Source: Streptococcus mitis B6
Lineage (GTDB): Bacteria; Bacillota; Bacilli; Lactobacillales; Streptococcaceae
DNA length: 64,000 nt
Direction of reading: 5' to 3'
Assembly: GCF_000027165.1 (NCBI RefSeq)
Contig: NC_013853.1
Span: forward strand, 1,550,001-1,614,000
A program made the position numbers and the translations under genes. The notes below the pieces were generated by a model. It made no database searches and was not told the origin of the DNA. It saw only the letters and a list, made by a program, of their open reading frames with translations. Below, in pieces: positions 34,295-44,110 of this stretch (positions are counted from its first letter, which is position 1; every line of letters starts with the position of its first letter).

Positions 34295-34322
34295 ATTATA
34301 GCACAAAAGCCGATAACTGCAA
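34295..34322 (-). promoter_or_regulatory. Promoter of the deformylase operon
   Basis: The minus strand carries TTGCAG (34317-34322), a 16-bp spacer and TATAAT (34295-34300). A second TATAAT lies 9 bp further downstream. Confidence 0.6.
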
Positions 34323-34347
34323 GCCCTTTCCCTCAACTGTAGTAAAA

Positions 34348-34365
34348 AGCCATCCGAAGATGACT
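34348..34365 (-). terminator. Terminator of the P-type ATPase gene
   Basis: The 7-bp stem AGTCATC / GATGGCT is closed by a TTCG tetraloop and followed by TTTTTAC on the minus strand. It starts within 7 bp of the stop codon. Confidence 0.8.
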
Positions 34366-34371
34366 TTCTTT

Positions 34372-37068
34372 TTAAATTGCATTCTTGTCAAAACCGAGTT
34401 TGCGTTGAATAAACTTAACAATTTCGACGATAATAATCATTGAGAAGCTTCCGCCCATAACGATTCCCCATTGTGACAAGTCTAGTTTGGTTACGTGGAA
34501 GATTCCTTCAAGCGGTTCTACGACAATTGTTGCCATAAGAAGGATGAAGGATACCAAGATGGACCAGTTAAAGGTCTTAGACTTGAATGGTCCAACTGTC
34601 AAGATGGATTGGTAAACAGACTTGACATTGTAGGCATGGAAGAGCTGAATCAAACCAAGGGTTGCAAAGGCCATAGTAAGGGCATCTGCATGAATGGCAT
34701 GATTGTCACCCACATGAACTGGGTAAGCAATCGCAAGACCATAAACACTCATAACAATAGCTGCTTGGAGTACACCTTGATAGATAATAGAACTCAAAAC
34801 ACCACCTGAGAAGAAGCTTGCCTTGCGTCCACGTGGTTTATGGTTCATGACACCAGGCTCCGCAGGTTCAACACCTAGAGCGATAGCTGGAAAAGTATCG
34901 GTTACCAAGTTGATCCACAAAAGATGAACTGGTTGCAAGACGTCCCAACCAAACAAGGTTGATAGGAAGATGGTTAATACTTCAGCAGTATTGGCAGAAA
35001 GTAGGTACTGAATAGTCTTTTGAATGTTTGAGAAGACCTTACGTCCTTCTTCCACTGCGACGATAATAGTCGCAAAGTTATCATCTGCAAGAATCATGTC
35101 AGAAGCCCCCTTAGAAACCTCTGTACCAGTGATTCCCATACCGATACCGATATCGGCTGTTTTCAGAGCTGGCGCATCATTGACACCATCACCTGTCATG
35201 GCAACGACCTTACCTTGTTTTTGCCAGGCCTTGACGATACGAACCTTGTGTTCTGGAGACACACGGGCATAAACAGAGTATTGACCAACGACTTTTTCAA
35301 AGTCTTCATCAGATAGTTCGTTGAGCTCAGCACCAGTTAAAACGTGTCCTTCTGTATCATTTGCATCGATGATTCCCAAACGTTTGGCAATAGCTTCTGC
35401 AGTATCTTGGTGGTCACCTGTAATCATAATTGGACGAATTCCCGCTTCCTTAGCCACACGAACAGCCTCAGCAGCTTCCGGACGTTCAGGGTCAATCATC
35501 CCAATCAAACCAGTAAAGATTAAATCATTTTCTAATTCTTCAGAAGTCAGGTTTTCTGGAATGCTATCGATAATCTTATAAGCACCTGCAAGGACACGCA
35601 AGGCTTGATGAGCCATTTCAGAGTTGTTTGTATGAATGAGGTTTGTAACCTTTTCGTCAATCGGAGCAATGTCCCCAGCCTTATCACGAAGAACACAACG
35701 TTTCAAAAGTTGGTCTGGCGCACCTTTAACAGCTACGAGGAAGCGTCCATCTGCAAGTGGATGAACTGTTGACATGAGCTTACGTTCAGAATCAAATGGC
35801 AATTCAGCTACACGAGGATATTTCTCTATGAAACCTTTAACATCGTAACCCTTATCCAAGGCATACTGGATGAAGGCTGTTTCAGTAGGGTCACCAATCA
35901 GGTTGCCTTCCACATCAATTTTAGTATCATTTGCCAAGACAACTGAACGAAGTAGTGGCATTTCAAGACCTAGTTCAATATCATCAGCTGAGTCATGTAG
36001 GACCGCATCGTAGAAGACTTTTTCGACTGTCATCTTGTTCATAGTCAGCGTACCAGTCTTATCAGAAGCGATGATTTCAGTTGAACCAAGTGTTTCTACT
36101 GCTGGTAACTTACGAACGATAGAGTTTCGCTTTGCCAAAACTTGAGTACCAAGGGCAAGAACGATAGTTACGATAGCTGGGAGCCCTTCTGGAATGGCTG
36201 CAACGGCAAGGGCAACAGAAGTCAACAACTCACCAAGTGGATCTTTTCCTTGAATGAAGACACCTACAACAAAAGTAACAAGGGCAATGACCAAGATTGC
36301 ATAGGTCAAGACCTTAGAAAGGTTGTTCAAGTTTTGTTTGAGGAAAATATCCGTCTCATCCGCATCTTGGAGCATACCAGCGATATGACCAACTTCAGTG
36401 TACATACCTGTATTGACAACAGCACCAAGACCACGACCATAAGTCACATTTGAGTTTTGGAAGGCCATGTTGACACGGTCACCAATACCAGCGTCTGCAG
36501 CAAGCTCGACTGTCAAGTCTTTTTCGACTGGCACAGACTCACCTGTCAAAGCAGCTTCTTCAATTTTAAGAGAGTTGGCTTCTAGCAAACGTAGGTCCGC
36601 TGGTACCACGTCACCTGCTTCAAGAGAAACGATATCTCCAGGTACCAATTCTTTAGAGTCAATCTCCGACATATGCCCATCACGCAGAACGCGGGCAGCT
36701 GGACTAGACATGGATTTGAGGGCTTCGATAGCTTCTTCGGCTTTTCCTTCTTGGTAAACACCAAAGGCAGCGTTGATGATAACCACGGCTAGGATGATAA
36801 TGGCATCTGCGATATCTTCCCCACCAGAAGTCACGACTGACAAGATTGCTGCCGCAACTAGGATAATAATCATCAAATCCTTAAACTGCTCAATGAATTT
36901 GACCAGGATTGATCGTTTCTCGCCTTCTTCGAGTTCATTGTGGCCAAATTCGGCAAGGCGCTTTTCCGCCTCACTTGATGACAAACCTTGCACGGTCGCA
37001 TCCACAGCCTTCAAGACCTCTTCAGGACTCTGAGTGTAAAACGCTTGGCGTTTTTGTTCTTTTGACAT
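34372..37068 (-). CDS. caxP: P-type Ca2+/Mn2+ ATPase
   Basis: P2A-type cation pump of 898 residues in the cytoplasmic membrane. The start is at MSKEQKRQAF because AAGGAGGAG lies 5 nt upstream; an ORF start 16 codons earlier has no such support. Visible parts are an N-terminal cation ATPase domain, the M4 ion-site PEGLPA motif, the phosphorylated Asp336 in DKTGTLT, the hinge TGDGVNDAP and ten expected membrane helices. The pneumococcal homologue (CaxP, also called MgtA) exports calcium and manganese. A yybP-ykoY riboswitch and terminator precede the gene, so excess Mn2+ should raise expression. It is divergent from mntE. Confidence 0.92.
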   Translation of the reverse strand: MSKEQKRQAFYTQSPEEVLKAVDATVQGLSSSEAEKRLAEFGHNELEEGEKRSILVKFIEQFKDLMIIILVAAAILSVVTSGGEDIADAIIILAVVIINAAFGVYQEGKAEEAIEALKSMSSPAARVLRDGHMSEIDSKELVPGDIVSLEAGDVVPADLRLLEANSLKIEEAALTGESVPVEKDLTVELAADAGIGDRVNMAFQNSNVTYGRGLGAVVNTGMYTEVGHIAGMLQDADETDIFLKQNLNNLSKVLTYAILVIALVTFVVGVFIQGKDPLGELLTSVALAVAAIPEGLPAIVTIVLALGTQVLAKRNSIVRKLPAVETLGSTEIIASDKTGTLTMNKMTVEKVFYDAVLHDSADDIELGLEMPLLRSVVLANDTKIDVEGNLIGDPTETAFIQYALDKGYDVKGFIEKYPRVAELPFDSERKLMSTVHPLADGRFLVAVKGAPDQLLKRCVLRDKAGDIAPIDEKVTNLIHTNNSEMAHQALRVLAGAYKIIDSIPENLTSEELENDLIFTGLIGMIDPERPEAAEAVRVAKEAGIRPIMITGDHQDTAEAIAKRLGIIDANDTEGHVLTGAELNELSDEDFEKVVGQYSVYARVSPEHKVRIVKAWQKQGKVVAMTGDGVNDAPALKTADIGIGMGITGTEVSKGASDMILADDNFATIIVAVEEGRKVFSNIQKTIQYLLSANTAEVLTIFLSTLFGWDVLQPVHLLWINLVTDTFPAIALGVEPAEPGVMNHKPRGRKASFFSGGVLSSIIYQGVLQAAIVMSVYGLAIAYPVHVGDNHAIHADALTMAFATLGLIQLFHAYNVKSVYQSILTVGPFKSKTFNWSILVSFILLMATIVVEPLEGIFHVTKLDLSQWGIVMGGSFSMIIIVEIVKFIQRKLGFDKNAI

Positions 37069-37131
37069 GTGTCTCCTCCTTGACATTGTGTGCAAAACAG
37101 ACTCTCTTTTCCCCATCGTATCTTTTCACGA

Positions 37132-37166
37132 CAAACAAAAAGAGACCTGTTAATCCTAACAAGTCT
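37132..37166 (-). terminator. Riboswitch-controlled attenuator
   Basis: The stem AGACTTGTTA / TAACAGGTCT with an ATCC-type loop is followed on the minus strand by CTTTTTGTTT. It lies between the yybP-ykoY aptamer and the ATPase start, as expected for an ON switch by antitermination. Confidence 0.8.
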
Positions 37167-37167
37167 C

Positions 37168-37264
37168 GCTGTTTAAGATAGGGCCGGAAAGCATACTTTT
37201 CAGTATAAAATTCGGAATGACGACACTATCACAGGTTTCTGCCAGCTACTCCCCTTGAGTAGTA
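37168..37264 (-). promoter_or_regulatory. yybP-ykoY manganese riboswitch
   Basis: The minus strand begins with the hallmark AAGGGGAGTAGC, contains the paired region TATACTGAAAAGTATGC, and closes with the conserved TTTCCGGCCCTATC near its 3' side. These match the yybP-ykoY aptamer, an established Mn2+ sensor. The aptamer sits directly after a promoter and before an intrinsic terminator. The homologous pneumococcal element is reported to induce the Ca/Mn ATPase in response to Mn2+. Confidence 0.88.
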
Positions 37265-37266
37265 CT

Positions 37267-37294
37267 ATTATACCAAATTTTGAAAAGTTTTCAA
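37267..37294 (-). promoter_or_regulatory. Promoter of riboswitch-caxP transcript
   Basis: The minus strand carries TTGAAA (37289-37294), a 16-bp spacer and a perfect TATAAT (37267-37272), placing the transcript start at the first bases of the riboswitch. Confidence 0.7.
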
Positions 37295-37313
37295 AGAGTA
37301 AAAACTGCCTTAT

Positions 37314-37342
37314 TTGAATTTTCCCTTGAAAACCAGTATAAT
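37314..37342 (+). promoter_or_regulatory. Promoter of mntE
   Basis: TTGAAT (37314-37319), a 17-bp spacer and TATAAT (37337-37342), 34 bp before the ATG. Confidence 0.7.
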
Positions 37343-37375
37343 GGTAGAATGCTATATGACTAGAAAGGAAGTTGA

Positions 37376-38560
37376 ATGAAGCAATCTATCTCAAATCTCA
37401 AGTTAGCTGAGCGTGGGGCCATTATCAGTATTTCGACCTATTTGATCTTGTCTGCAGCCAAATTAGCAACTGGGCACCTTCTCCATTCATCCAGTTTGGT
37501 AGCCGATGGTTTCAACAACGTATCAGATATTATCGGAAATGTTGCTCTTCTGATCGGGATTCGAATGGCGCGCCAGCCTGCTGACCGTGACCACCGTTTT
37601 GGCCACTGGAAGATTGAGGATTTGGCAAGCTTAATCACTTCCATCATTATGTTTTATGTCGGTTTCGATGTACTTCAGGATACCATTCAAAAAATTCTCA
37701 GTCATGAAGAAACGGTTATTGACCCTCTTGGTGCAACCCTAGGAATCATTTCTGCAGCGATTATGTTTGTAGTTTATCTCTACAATACTCGCCTCAGTAA
37801 GAAATCCAACTCCAAGGCACTCAAGGCCGCAGCAAAGGACAATCTTTCTGACGCTGTTACCTCACTTGGTACTACCATTGCCATACTGGCTAGCAGTTTC
37901 AATTATCCCATTGTGGATAAACTGGTTGCTATTATCATCACTTTCTTTATCTTGAAGACTGCCTATGATATCTTCATCGAGTCTTCCTTTAGTCTTTCAG
38001 ATGGCTTTGACGACCGTCTGCTTGAGGACTATCAAAAGGCCATTATGGAAATTCCAAAAATTAGCAAGGTCAAGTCGCAAAGAGGTCGCACTTACGGTAG
38101 CAATATTTACCTGGATATCACGCTAGAAATGAATCCTGACTTGTCTGTTTTTGAGAGTCACGAGATTGCGGATCAAGTCGAATCTATGCTGGAGGAACGT
38201 TTTGGCGTCTTTGATACCGATGTTCATATTGAGCCAGCACCTATCCCTGAGGATGAAATTTTAGATAATGTCTACAAAAAATTGCTTATACGCGAACAAT
38301 TGATTGATCAGGGAAATCAACTGGAAGAATTCTTGGCTGACGATTTTGTCTATATTCGTCAAGATGGAGAACAGATGGATAAAGAGACCTATAAAGCCGA
38401 AAAAGAGTTGAATTCTACTATCAAGGACATCCAAATCACTTCTATCAGTCAGAAAACAAAACTCATCTGCTATGAGTTAGATGGTATCGTCCATACCAGT
38501 ATCTGGCGTCGCCATGAAACTTGGCAAAATATCTTTCACCAAGAAACAAAAAAAGAATAG
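37376..38560 (+). CDS. mntE: Cation diffusion facilitator, manganese exporter
   Basis: CDF-family efflux protein of 394 residues in the cytoplasmic membrane. Six membrane helices occupy about residues 14-195. The metal-site motifs DGFNNVSD (TM2) and DNLSDAVTS (TM5) carry the paired Asp residues typical of Mn-type CDFs. A cytoplasmic dimerisation domain (about 210-290) with RTYGSNIYLDI follows, then a streptococcal C-terminal extension. Pneumococcal MntE exports Mn2+. The start is supported by GAAAGGAAG. It is divergent from the riboswitch-controlled ATPase, making this a compact Mn/Ca efflux locus; no riboswitch is seen on the mntE side. Confidence 0.9.
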   Translation: MKQSISNLKLAERGAIISISTYLILSAAKLATGHLLHSSSLVADGFNNVSDIIGNVALLIGIRMARQPADRDHRFGHWKIEDLASLITSIIMFYVGFDVLQDTIQKILSHEETVIDPLGATLGIISAAIMFVVYLYNTRLSKKSNSKALKAAAKDNLSDAVTSLGTTIAILASSFNYPIVDKLVAIIITFFILKTAYDIFIESSFSLSDGFDDRLLEDYQKAIMEIPKISKVKSQRGRTYGSNIYLDITLEMNPDLSVFESHEIADQVESMLEERFGVFDTDVHIEPAPIPEDEILDNVYKKLLIREQLIDQGNQLEEFLADDFVYIRQDGEQMDKETYKAEKELNSTIKDIQITSISQKTKLICYELDGIVHTSIWRRHETWQNIFHQETKKE

Positions 38561-38594
38561 AGAAATCCTGTCATGAGACGGGATTTTTCTATTC
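38555..38594. terminator. Bidirectional terminator between mntE and ABC-F gene
   Basis: An 18-bp near-perfect stem, GAATAGAGAAATCCTGTC paired with its downstream complement, has an ATGA loop. It includes the mntE stop codon and ends just before the stop of the convergent ABC-F gene. Confidence 0.85.
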
Positions 38595-38596
38595 TT

Positions 38597-40468
38597 CTAG
38601 CTATCAAAGTCACTGAGATACTCATAGCGTTCGTATTTTTCAAGGAGTGCTTCGTTTTTCTCATCTAGCTCTTTCTGAAGAGTCGCTAGTTTACCAAAGT
38701 CGGATCCGTTGGCCTGCATCTCCTCTTCAATAGCAGCGATACAATCTTCCAAGGCTTCAATATCGCCTTCAATACTTGCCCACTCCTGCTTTTCTTGGTA
38801 GGTCATGCGTTTCTTGTCTTCTCGAACCTTGACGACTTTTTCCTTTTCGGCCTTTTGCACTTGATTGGCCACCTCTGTTTCAAAGACTTTTTCATCAAGG
38901 TAGTCGGTATAATGACCAAAGAATGGACGAATCTTGCCATCCTCAAAAGCCAGAATCTTAGTCGCTACCTTATCCAAGAAATAGCGGTCGTGACTAACAG
39001 TCAAAACTGGACCAGCAAAGCCTTGCAAGAAATTCTCCAAAACTGTCAAGGTCGCAATATCTAGGTCATTTGTCGGTTCGTCTAAAAGGAGAACATTTGG
39101 TTTTTCCAAGAGCAGTTTGAGAAGATAAAGACGTTTTTTCTCTCCACCAGACAATTTCTCAATCAAGGTTCCATGCGTCGAACGTGGGAAAAGAAACTGC
39201 TCCAGCAACTCTGCAATCGAAGTACTAGAACCACCGCTGGTCTTGACCTCTTCTGCCACTTCCTGCAAGTAATTGATCACTCGCTTACTTTCATCCAAGC
39301 CCTCAATTTGCTGAGAGAAATAGGCGATGCGAACAGTTTCCCCAATCACAACTTGTCCTGCTGTCGGCTCAAGAATGCCTGCAATCAAGTTAAGTAGGGT
39401 TGATTTCCCAACACCGTTATCCCCAACAATTCCAATACGATCTTTAGCCTGCACCAAGAGATTAAAATCTTGCAAAATGGGCTTATTTTCATAGGCAAAG
39501 GAAACATCCTGAAACTCGATGACTTTCTTCCCAATCCGACTGGTTTCAAAGTTCATGGTCAAGTCTGTCTCAGCAACGCCACCTGAAACATCCTTTTTCA
39601 GATCATGGAAACGATTGATACGAGCTTGCTGCTTGGTCGCACGCGCCTGCGGTTGTCTGCGCATCCAGGCCAATTCTTGTTTGTAGAGTTGTTCTTTTTT
39701 GTGAAGAAGAGCCGCGTCGCGCTCATCCTGTTCCGCCTTTAGGCGAACATAGTCCTGATAATTCCCCTGATATTCGGTCAAGCCTGCGCGATCCAATTCG
39801 AAAATCCGAGTTGACAAAGCATCCAAGAAATAACGATCGTGGGTAATAAAAAGGACGGTCTTCTTAGAATTTTTCAAAAAGAGGGTCAGCCACTCAATAG
39901 TCGCAATGTCCAGATGGTTGGTCGGCTCATCCAGAAGCAAGAGGTCGTGGTTGCCAAGAAGAACTTGCGCCAACTGGACCCGTCTTCTTAGACCACCTGA
40001 CAATTCCCCAACTGGAGTAGATAAGTCCTGAATCCCCAACTTGCTAAGAACGGTCTTAACCTGACTCTCAATTTCCCAAGCTTGAAGAGAATCCATCTCT
40101 GCCATGACCCGTTCCAAACGCGCCTGCTTGTCCTCACTATAGTTGAGCATGATCAACTCATACTCACGAATGAGCTGGATTTCCTTGAGGTCGCTGGATA
40201 GGACCGTATCCAAGACCGTCTTGCTATCATCAAAATCAGGGTCCTGGGTCAAGTAACCAATCTGGTAATCATTCTTAGCTGAAAAGGGACTGACATCCCC
40301 ATCAAAGCCAGAAACACCAGAAAGGACATCTAAAAGGGTGGTCTTGCCAGTCCCATTAACACCGATTAGACCAATTCTGTCCAAATCATGGATGATAAAG
40401 GAAATATCCTTAAAAACGGTCTTGTCACCGACGGATTTACTTAGTTTTTCAACGATAAAGTCACTCAT
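38597..40468 (-). CDS. ABC-F family ATPase, Uup-like
   Basis: Soluble duplicated ATPase of 623 residues without membrane segments; ABC-F proteins act on the ribosome. Domain 1 has Walker [10 protein letters not shown], signature [10 protein letters not shown] and Walker [12 protein letters not shown]. Domain 2 has [19 protein letters not shown] and [11 protein letters not shown]. The inter-domain linker is charged and helical ([20 protein letters not shown]), and a C-terminal coiled coil (about 530-615) resembles the DNA-binding tail of Uup. The start overlaps the cca stop codon by 4 bp (ATGA), so translation is coupled. It is a housekeeping member rather than an obvious antibiotic-resistance ABC-F. 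Confidence 0.85.
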   Translation of the reverse strand: MSDFIVEKLSKSVGDKTVFKDISFIIHDLDRIGLIGVNGTGKTTLLDVLSGVSGFDGDVSPFSAKNDYQIGYLTQDPDFDDSKTVLDTVLSSDLKEIQLIREYELIMLNYSEDKQARLERVMAEMDSLQAWEIESQVKTVLSKLGIQDLSTPVGELSGGLRRRVQLAQVLLGNHDLLLLDEPTNHLDIATIEWLTLFLKNSKKTVLFITHDRYFLDALSTRIFELDRAGLTEYQGNYQDYVRLKAEQDERDAALLHKKEQLYKQELAWMRRQPQARATKQQARINRFHDLKKDVSGGVAETDLTMNFETSRIGKKVIEFQDVSFAYENKPILQDFNLLVQAKDRIGIVGDNGVGKSTLLNLIAGILEPTAGQVVIGETVRIAYFSQQIEGLDESKRVINYLQEVAEEVKTSGGSSTSIAELLEQFLFPRSTHGTLIEKLSGGEKKRLYLLKLLLEKPNVLLLDEPTNDLDIATLTVLENFLQGFAGPVLTVSHDRYFLDKVATKILAFEDGKIRPFFGHYTDYLDEKVFETEVANQVQKAEKEKVVKVREDKKRMTYQEKQEWASIEGDIEALEDCIAAIEEEMQANGSDFGKLATLQKELDEKNEALLEKYERYEYLSDFDS

Positions 40469-41664
40469 TTTTTCTCCCTCAGATAAGCATGGATGGCTTG
40501 TCGGTCATTTTCCAATTCTCCATCGACAATAGCATACTCAATCTCTGTTAAAATCTCTCCCAAGTCTGGTCCAGGCTGATAACCATATTCCTTAATCAAA
40601 ATGCCACCATTAATCTGGATTTCTTTCTTATCATGAATGGTCAAACTCTGGTAAGTTTCTGTGATGACTTGCGGGTTAACTTCTTTTCCTTGAGCCTGAC
40701 GAAGATTTTCAGCCTGTAAAAGCAAATTCAAGTCAAAGCGGTAACAATCACGCTTACTCAATTCTCCCTTTTCACGCAAGGCCAAAATAGTCAGCAAATC
40801 CTGAACTTGCTTTGCAAACTGACGTGAGGTCTTCCAAGCCTTCAAAAATGGCTGCGCATTTTCAATCTCCAAAGCCCACAGTAAAGCCGCCCAGGCTTGT
40901 TCAGAGGATTCAAAGGTAAAATCAGTCTCTAAATTAAACAGTCTGTTGAGCTTGTCCTGGTTAGCTGCCATATCAGGGAGATAATCATAAGCTTGACTCT
41001 CAATCATGGAAACCAAGCCCCTTCTCCAAAAGGGAGCCAGCAAGAGTTTATCAAACTCAACGAAGGTACGCTCCACAGAAATTTTCTCCAAAAGTGGCGT
41101 CAAGGTTTTCATAGCTTTAAAGGTTTCTGACTCAAGTTCAAAGCCAAGACTAGCCTGAAAACGGAAGCCACGCATAATCCGCAAAGCATCTTCGTTGAAA
41201 CGCTCACTTGCCACTCCAACTGCTCGTAAGACTTGCTTTTCCAAATCTTCTAAACCATGGAACAAGTCAATGATTTCTCCTGTCTCGTCCAAAGCAAAGG
41301 CATTGACTGTAAAATCACGTCGCTTGAGGTCTTCTTCTAGCGAGCGAACAAAAGAAACCGCACTAGGTCTACGATAGTCCACATAGACATCTTCTGTCCG
41401 AAAAGTAGTCACCTCATACTCCTCGTCCCCATCTAAAACCAAGACAGTCCCATGCTCGATTCCGATATCGGCTGTTCGCGGGAAAATCTGCTTGGTTTCT
41501 TCTGGATAAGAAGACGTCGCAATATCCACATCATGGATAGGGCGATTGAGGAGGGCATCTCGAACAGAACCCCCAACAAAATAGGCCTCAAAACCTGCTT
41601 CTTTAATTTTTTCTAATACTGGTAAAGCCTTCTGAAATTCAGAAGGCATTTGCGTTAATCTCAT
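40465..41664 (-). CDS. cca: CCA-adding tRNA nucleotidyltransferase
   Basis: Adds or repairs the 3' CCA of tRNAs. A class II nucleotidyltransferase of 399 residues with motif [12 protein letters not shown] followed by catalytic Asp45 and Asp47 (HDVDIATS), the RRDFTVNA motif, and the nucleotide-selecting [14 protein letters not shown] region. It overlaps the dapB stop and the ABC-F start by 4 bp each, so dapB-cca-abcF form one translationally coupled operon. Confidence 0.93.
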   Translation of the reverse strand: MRLTQMPSEFQKALPVLEKIKEAGFEAYFVGGSVRDALLNRPIHDVDIATSSYPEETKQIFPRTADIGIEHGTVLVLDGDEEYEVTTFRTEDVYVDYRRPSAVSFVRSLEEDLKRRDFTVNAFALDETGEIIDLFHGLEDLEKQVLRAVGVASERFNEDALRIMRGFRFQASLGFELESETFKAMKTLTPLLEKISVERTFVEFDKLLLAPFWRRGLVSMIESQAYDYLPDMAANQDKLNRLFNLETDFTFESSEQAWAALLWALEIENAQPFLKAWKTSRQFAKQVQDLLTILALREKGELSKRDCYRFDLNLLLQAENLRQAQGKEVNPQVITETYQSLTIHDKKEIQINGGILIKEYGYQPGPDLGEILTEIEYAIVDGELENDRQAIHAYLREKK

Positions 41665-42428
41665 AATAAGTGTTCTAATCCATAGACAAGCTCATGACGC
41701 TTGACAACTTCTTTAATTCCCAAATTCACCCCTGTCATGAAGGAGCTGCGATCATAGGAGTCATGACGGAGTGTCAATCCTTCTCCTTGATTGCCAAAGA
41801 TGACTTCCTGATGGGCTACCAAGCCTGGCAAACGTACTGAGTGGATCCGCATGCCATCAAAATCAGCACCACGGGCACCTGCAATCAATTCTTCCTCATC
41901 AGGCGCACCTTGCTGGGTAGACTCTCGAACTTCTGCCATTAACTCAGCTGTTTTAATAGCTGTTCCGCTCGGAGCATCCTTTTTCTTGTCATGATGGAGC
42001 TCGATAATCTCCACATTTGGGAAATATTTAGCAGCCTGCGTCGCAAATTGCATGAGCAAGACAGCACCCAGGGCAAAGTTAGGGGCAATTAATCCACCCA
42101 AATTTTGTTCACGAGAAAATGCTTTTAGCTCTGCAATTTCTTCACTTGTGAAACCAGTTGTTCCAACTACTGGAGCAAAGCCATTCTCAAGGGCAAAGCG
42201 TGTATTTTCGTAGGCAACAGCTGGTGTAGTAAAGTCTACCCAGACATCTGCTTTAAAGCCTGCCAAATCAGCCTTATCCTTGAAAACAGGAATACCTTGC
42301 CATTCTGACTCAGACTCAAAAGGATCCAAAACTGCTACCAAGTCCAAGTCTGGATCAGCCAAGACCATCTGACAAGCAGCTTGCCCCATTTTTCCCTTAA
42401 AACCAGCAATAATTACTCGAATACTCAT
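41661..42428 (-). CDS. dapB: 4-hydroxy-tetrahydrodipicolinate reductase
   Basis: Lysine biosynthesis enzyme of 255 residues that reduces the DapA product with NAD(P)H. The N-terminal nucleotide-binding motif is GFKGKMGQ (9-16). The substrate-site segment [15 protein letters not shown] places the catalytic His and Lys at about 145-149. It is the first gene of the dapB-cca-ABC-F operon. A 388-bp repeat-containing spacer separates it from degV upstream. Confidence 0.93.
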   Translation of the reverse strand: MSIRVIIAGFKGKMGQAACQMVLADPDLDLVAVLDPFESESEWQGIPVFKDKADLAGFKADVWVDFTTPAVAYENTRFALENGFAPVVGTTGFTSEEIAELKAFSREQNLGGLIAPNFALGAVLLMQFATQAAKYFPNVEIIELHHDKKKDAPSGTAIKTAELMAEVRESTQQGAPDEEELIAGARGADFDGMRIHSVRLPGLVAHQEVIFGNQGEGLTLRHDSYDRSSFMTGVNLGIKEVVKRHELVYGLEHLL

Positions 42429-42440
42429 CTCTACTCCTGT

Positions 42441-42790
42441 CTAAGATACAAAGGACGATAGCTGCCCTTGAAAAATAGGGAATGACGCTGACTTTCCATG
42501 AAAGGCAAGACAGGCATCTTTTTTCAAGAGGCAGGTAGTCCGTGTTCAATTGCTAAGATACAAAGCCTATAGGAACACAAAGTGAAAATAGGAGTTTTGA
42601 TCAAGAAGTGTCTACTTCTTGGAAGAACTATCTTTTTCACACAGGGTTCCAGGCGTGTTCAATTATCAAGATACAAAGGACCTTAGCTGCCCATGAAAAA
42701 TAGGGAATGACTCTGACTTTCCACGAAAGGCAAGACAGGCATCTTTTTTCAAGAAGCAGGTAGTCCGTGTTCAATTTCTATGATACAAGA
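42441..42790. repeat. Duplicated 120-bp structured repeat between dapB and degV
   Basis: Two about 120-bp direct copies (from 42446 and 42671, offset 225 bp) are about 90% identical and share GGGAATGAC, GCAAGACAGGCATC and GCAGGTAGTCCGTGTTCAAT. Each can fold: CTTGAAAAA pairs with TTTTTTCAAG around an inner CTTTC/GAAAG hairpin. The 100-bp spacer holds a CAAGAAGTGTCTACTTCTTG hairpin, and TAAGATACAAAG-type boundaries recur at each end. It is not BOX sequence, and no gene is seen. It may be a processed RNA or an unnamed repeat family. Confidence 0.75.
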
Positions 42791-42816
42791 TTTCTTAACT
42801 AGCCTAGAAACGCCAA

Positions 42817-43665
42817 CTAAATCACTGGAATATAACCTAGAGCAATACTTCCTGCTCCTAAGTGGGTCCCAATGACACTACCAAATGTCGCAAGTGAAAT
42901 ATCCGTACCTACCTCAGAATCAAGCAAGTGCTGACGCAATTCTTCAGCCTTTTCAGGAGCATTTCCGTGAATAACAATGATACGGTATTGGCCTGAAGCT
43001 GTGGCTTCCTTGATGATTTCAATTAAGCGCTTTGTGGCTTTCTTTTCAGTACGAACTTTTTCGTAAACTTCAATCACACCTTGGTCGTTGAAATAAAGGA
43101 TTGGCTTAATGCTAAGCAAATTGCCCAAAATAGCAGCACCATTTGAAAGACGTCCACCTTTTACCAAATGATCCAGGTCATCTACCATAATAAAAGCTGA
43201 CGTACGGCTGATTTGAATGGCTAGCTTATCCTGAATGCTGGCAAAATCATAGCCCTGGTCACGCCAGTTAAAGACGCTTTCAACCATGATACCCAACGGA
43301 GCACTTGTAATCAAAGTGTCTGGGAAAGCAATAGTTAAACCCTCATATTCATCTATCATATACTGAATATTTTGGTAAAAACCTGAAATTCCAGAAGATA
43401 GGAAAAGCCCCAAGGCATGGGTATAACCTTGTTCTTTGAGCGAAGTTAAGATTTCATCTAACTTGGCAATACTTGGTTGACTAGTCTTAGGCAATTCAGA
43501 AGCCTGAGCCATTTTTTTGTAAAATTCCTCAGCAGTCAGATTGATGCCTTCGACATACTCCTTACCATCAATATTGACAGGAATATCCAAGACATACAAA
43601 TCTTCTCTTCGCAAGGTATCTATACTGAGATAGGCAGAGGAATCTGTGATAACAGCTAATTTCAT
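42817..43665 (-). CDS. DegV family fatty-acid-binding protein
   Basis: A 282-residue DegV/FakB-like protein; family members bind a fatty acid and, with FakA, present it for phosphorylation. The N-terminal loop TDSSAYLS and the TSAPLG segment correspond to the lipid carboxylate-binding residues, and the C-terminal [16 protein letters not shown] is typical. Streptococci have several paralogues; which FakB subtype this is cannot be told. Its start is one base from the stop of the frameshifted DUF1149 gene, so it is probably co-transcribed. Confidence 0.87.
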   Translation of the reverse strand: MKLAVITDSSAYLSIDTLRREDLYVLDIPVNIDGKEYVEGINLTAEEFYKKMAQASELPKTSQPSIAKLDEILTSLKEQGYTHALGLFLSSGISGFYQNIQYMIDEYEGLTIAFPDTLITSAPLGIMVESVFNWRDQGYDFASIQDKLAIQISRTSAFIMVDDLDHLVKGGRLSNGAAILGNLLSIKPILYFNDQGVIEVYEKVRTEKKATKRLIEIIKEATASGQYRIIVIHGNAPEKAEELRQHLLDSEVGTDISLATFGSVIGTHLGAGSIALGYIPVI

Positions 43666-43666
43666 A

Positions 43667-44037
43667 TTAGAACTCCAAATTAATTCCTGGTAAGTCTAAT
43701 GCAATTTCAGTTACTTCGTAAGTCAAACGGTTGAGCATGTTCAAACATGGACGAGCAAGGTTTCCACTCTTCTTGGTCAAATCACTGGGTTCGTTAACGA
43801 TACGACCATCGATATGGTTCACCTGTGAAATGGTTCCACTGATGACAATTTATCAAATACAATCATGAAACTCAAGACAACAATCAAGGAAGTCACTTGA
43901 TTTTCTTGGTCATGTTGAATCAATTGGAAGTTCACATCCACCTTAGTTTCAGGAGCTCCATTTTCATTTTCCCATTCAAAATTACGCGCATCAAAATGAT
44001 ACTGACTAACAAATTCTTGTTCACGTTTAAGATTCAT
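43667..44037 (-). pseudogene. DUF1149 family protein gene with a single-base frameshift
   Basis: The N-terminal frame (MNLKREQEFVSQYHFDARNF, from 44037) reads normally to FMIVFDK, then shifts and would end at 43819. The downstream frame encodes ISGTISQVNHIDGRIVNEPS and continues to DLPGINLEF with a stop at 43667, the expected C-terminus of the streptococcal DUF1149 protein (about 125 residues). Inserting one T near 43848 (AAATTG to AAATTTG) restores one continuous frame reading FDKFVISGT. The function of the intact protein is unknown. A sequencing error in the T-run is possible. Confidence 0.8.
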
Positions 44038-44110
44038 GTCTTTCTCCCTTGGCTACAATATTATAAGTTATTGTACCATAATTTTTTATTTTCATCTAGT
44101 TTTCTAGGAT

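Noticed and set aside
37267-37375. Possible second riboswitch controlling mntE
   Set aside because: The plus-strand leader is only about 30 nt after the promoter and shows no aptamer-like structure.
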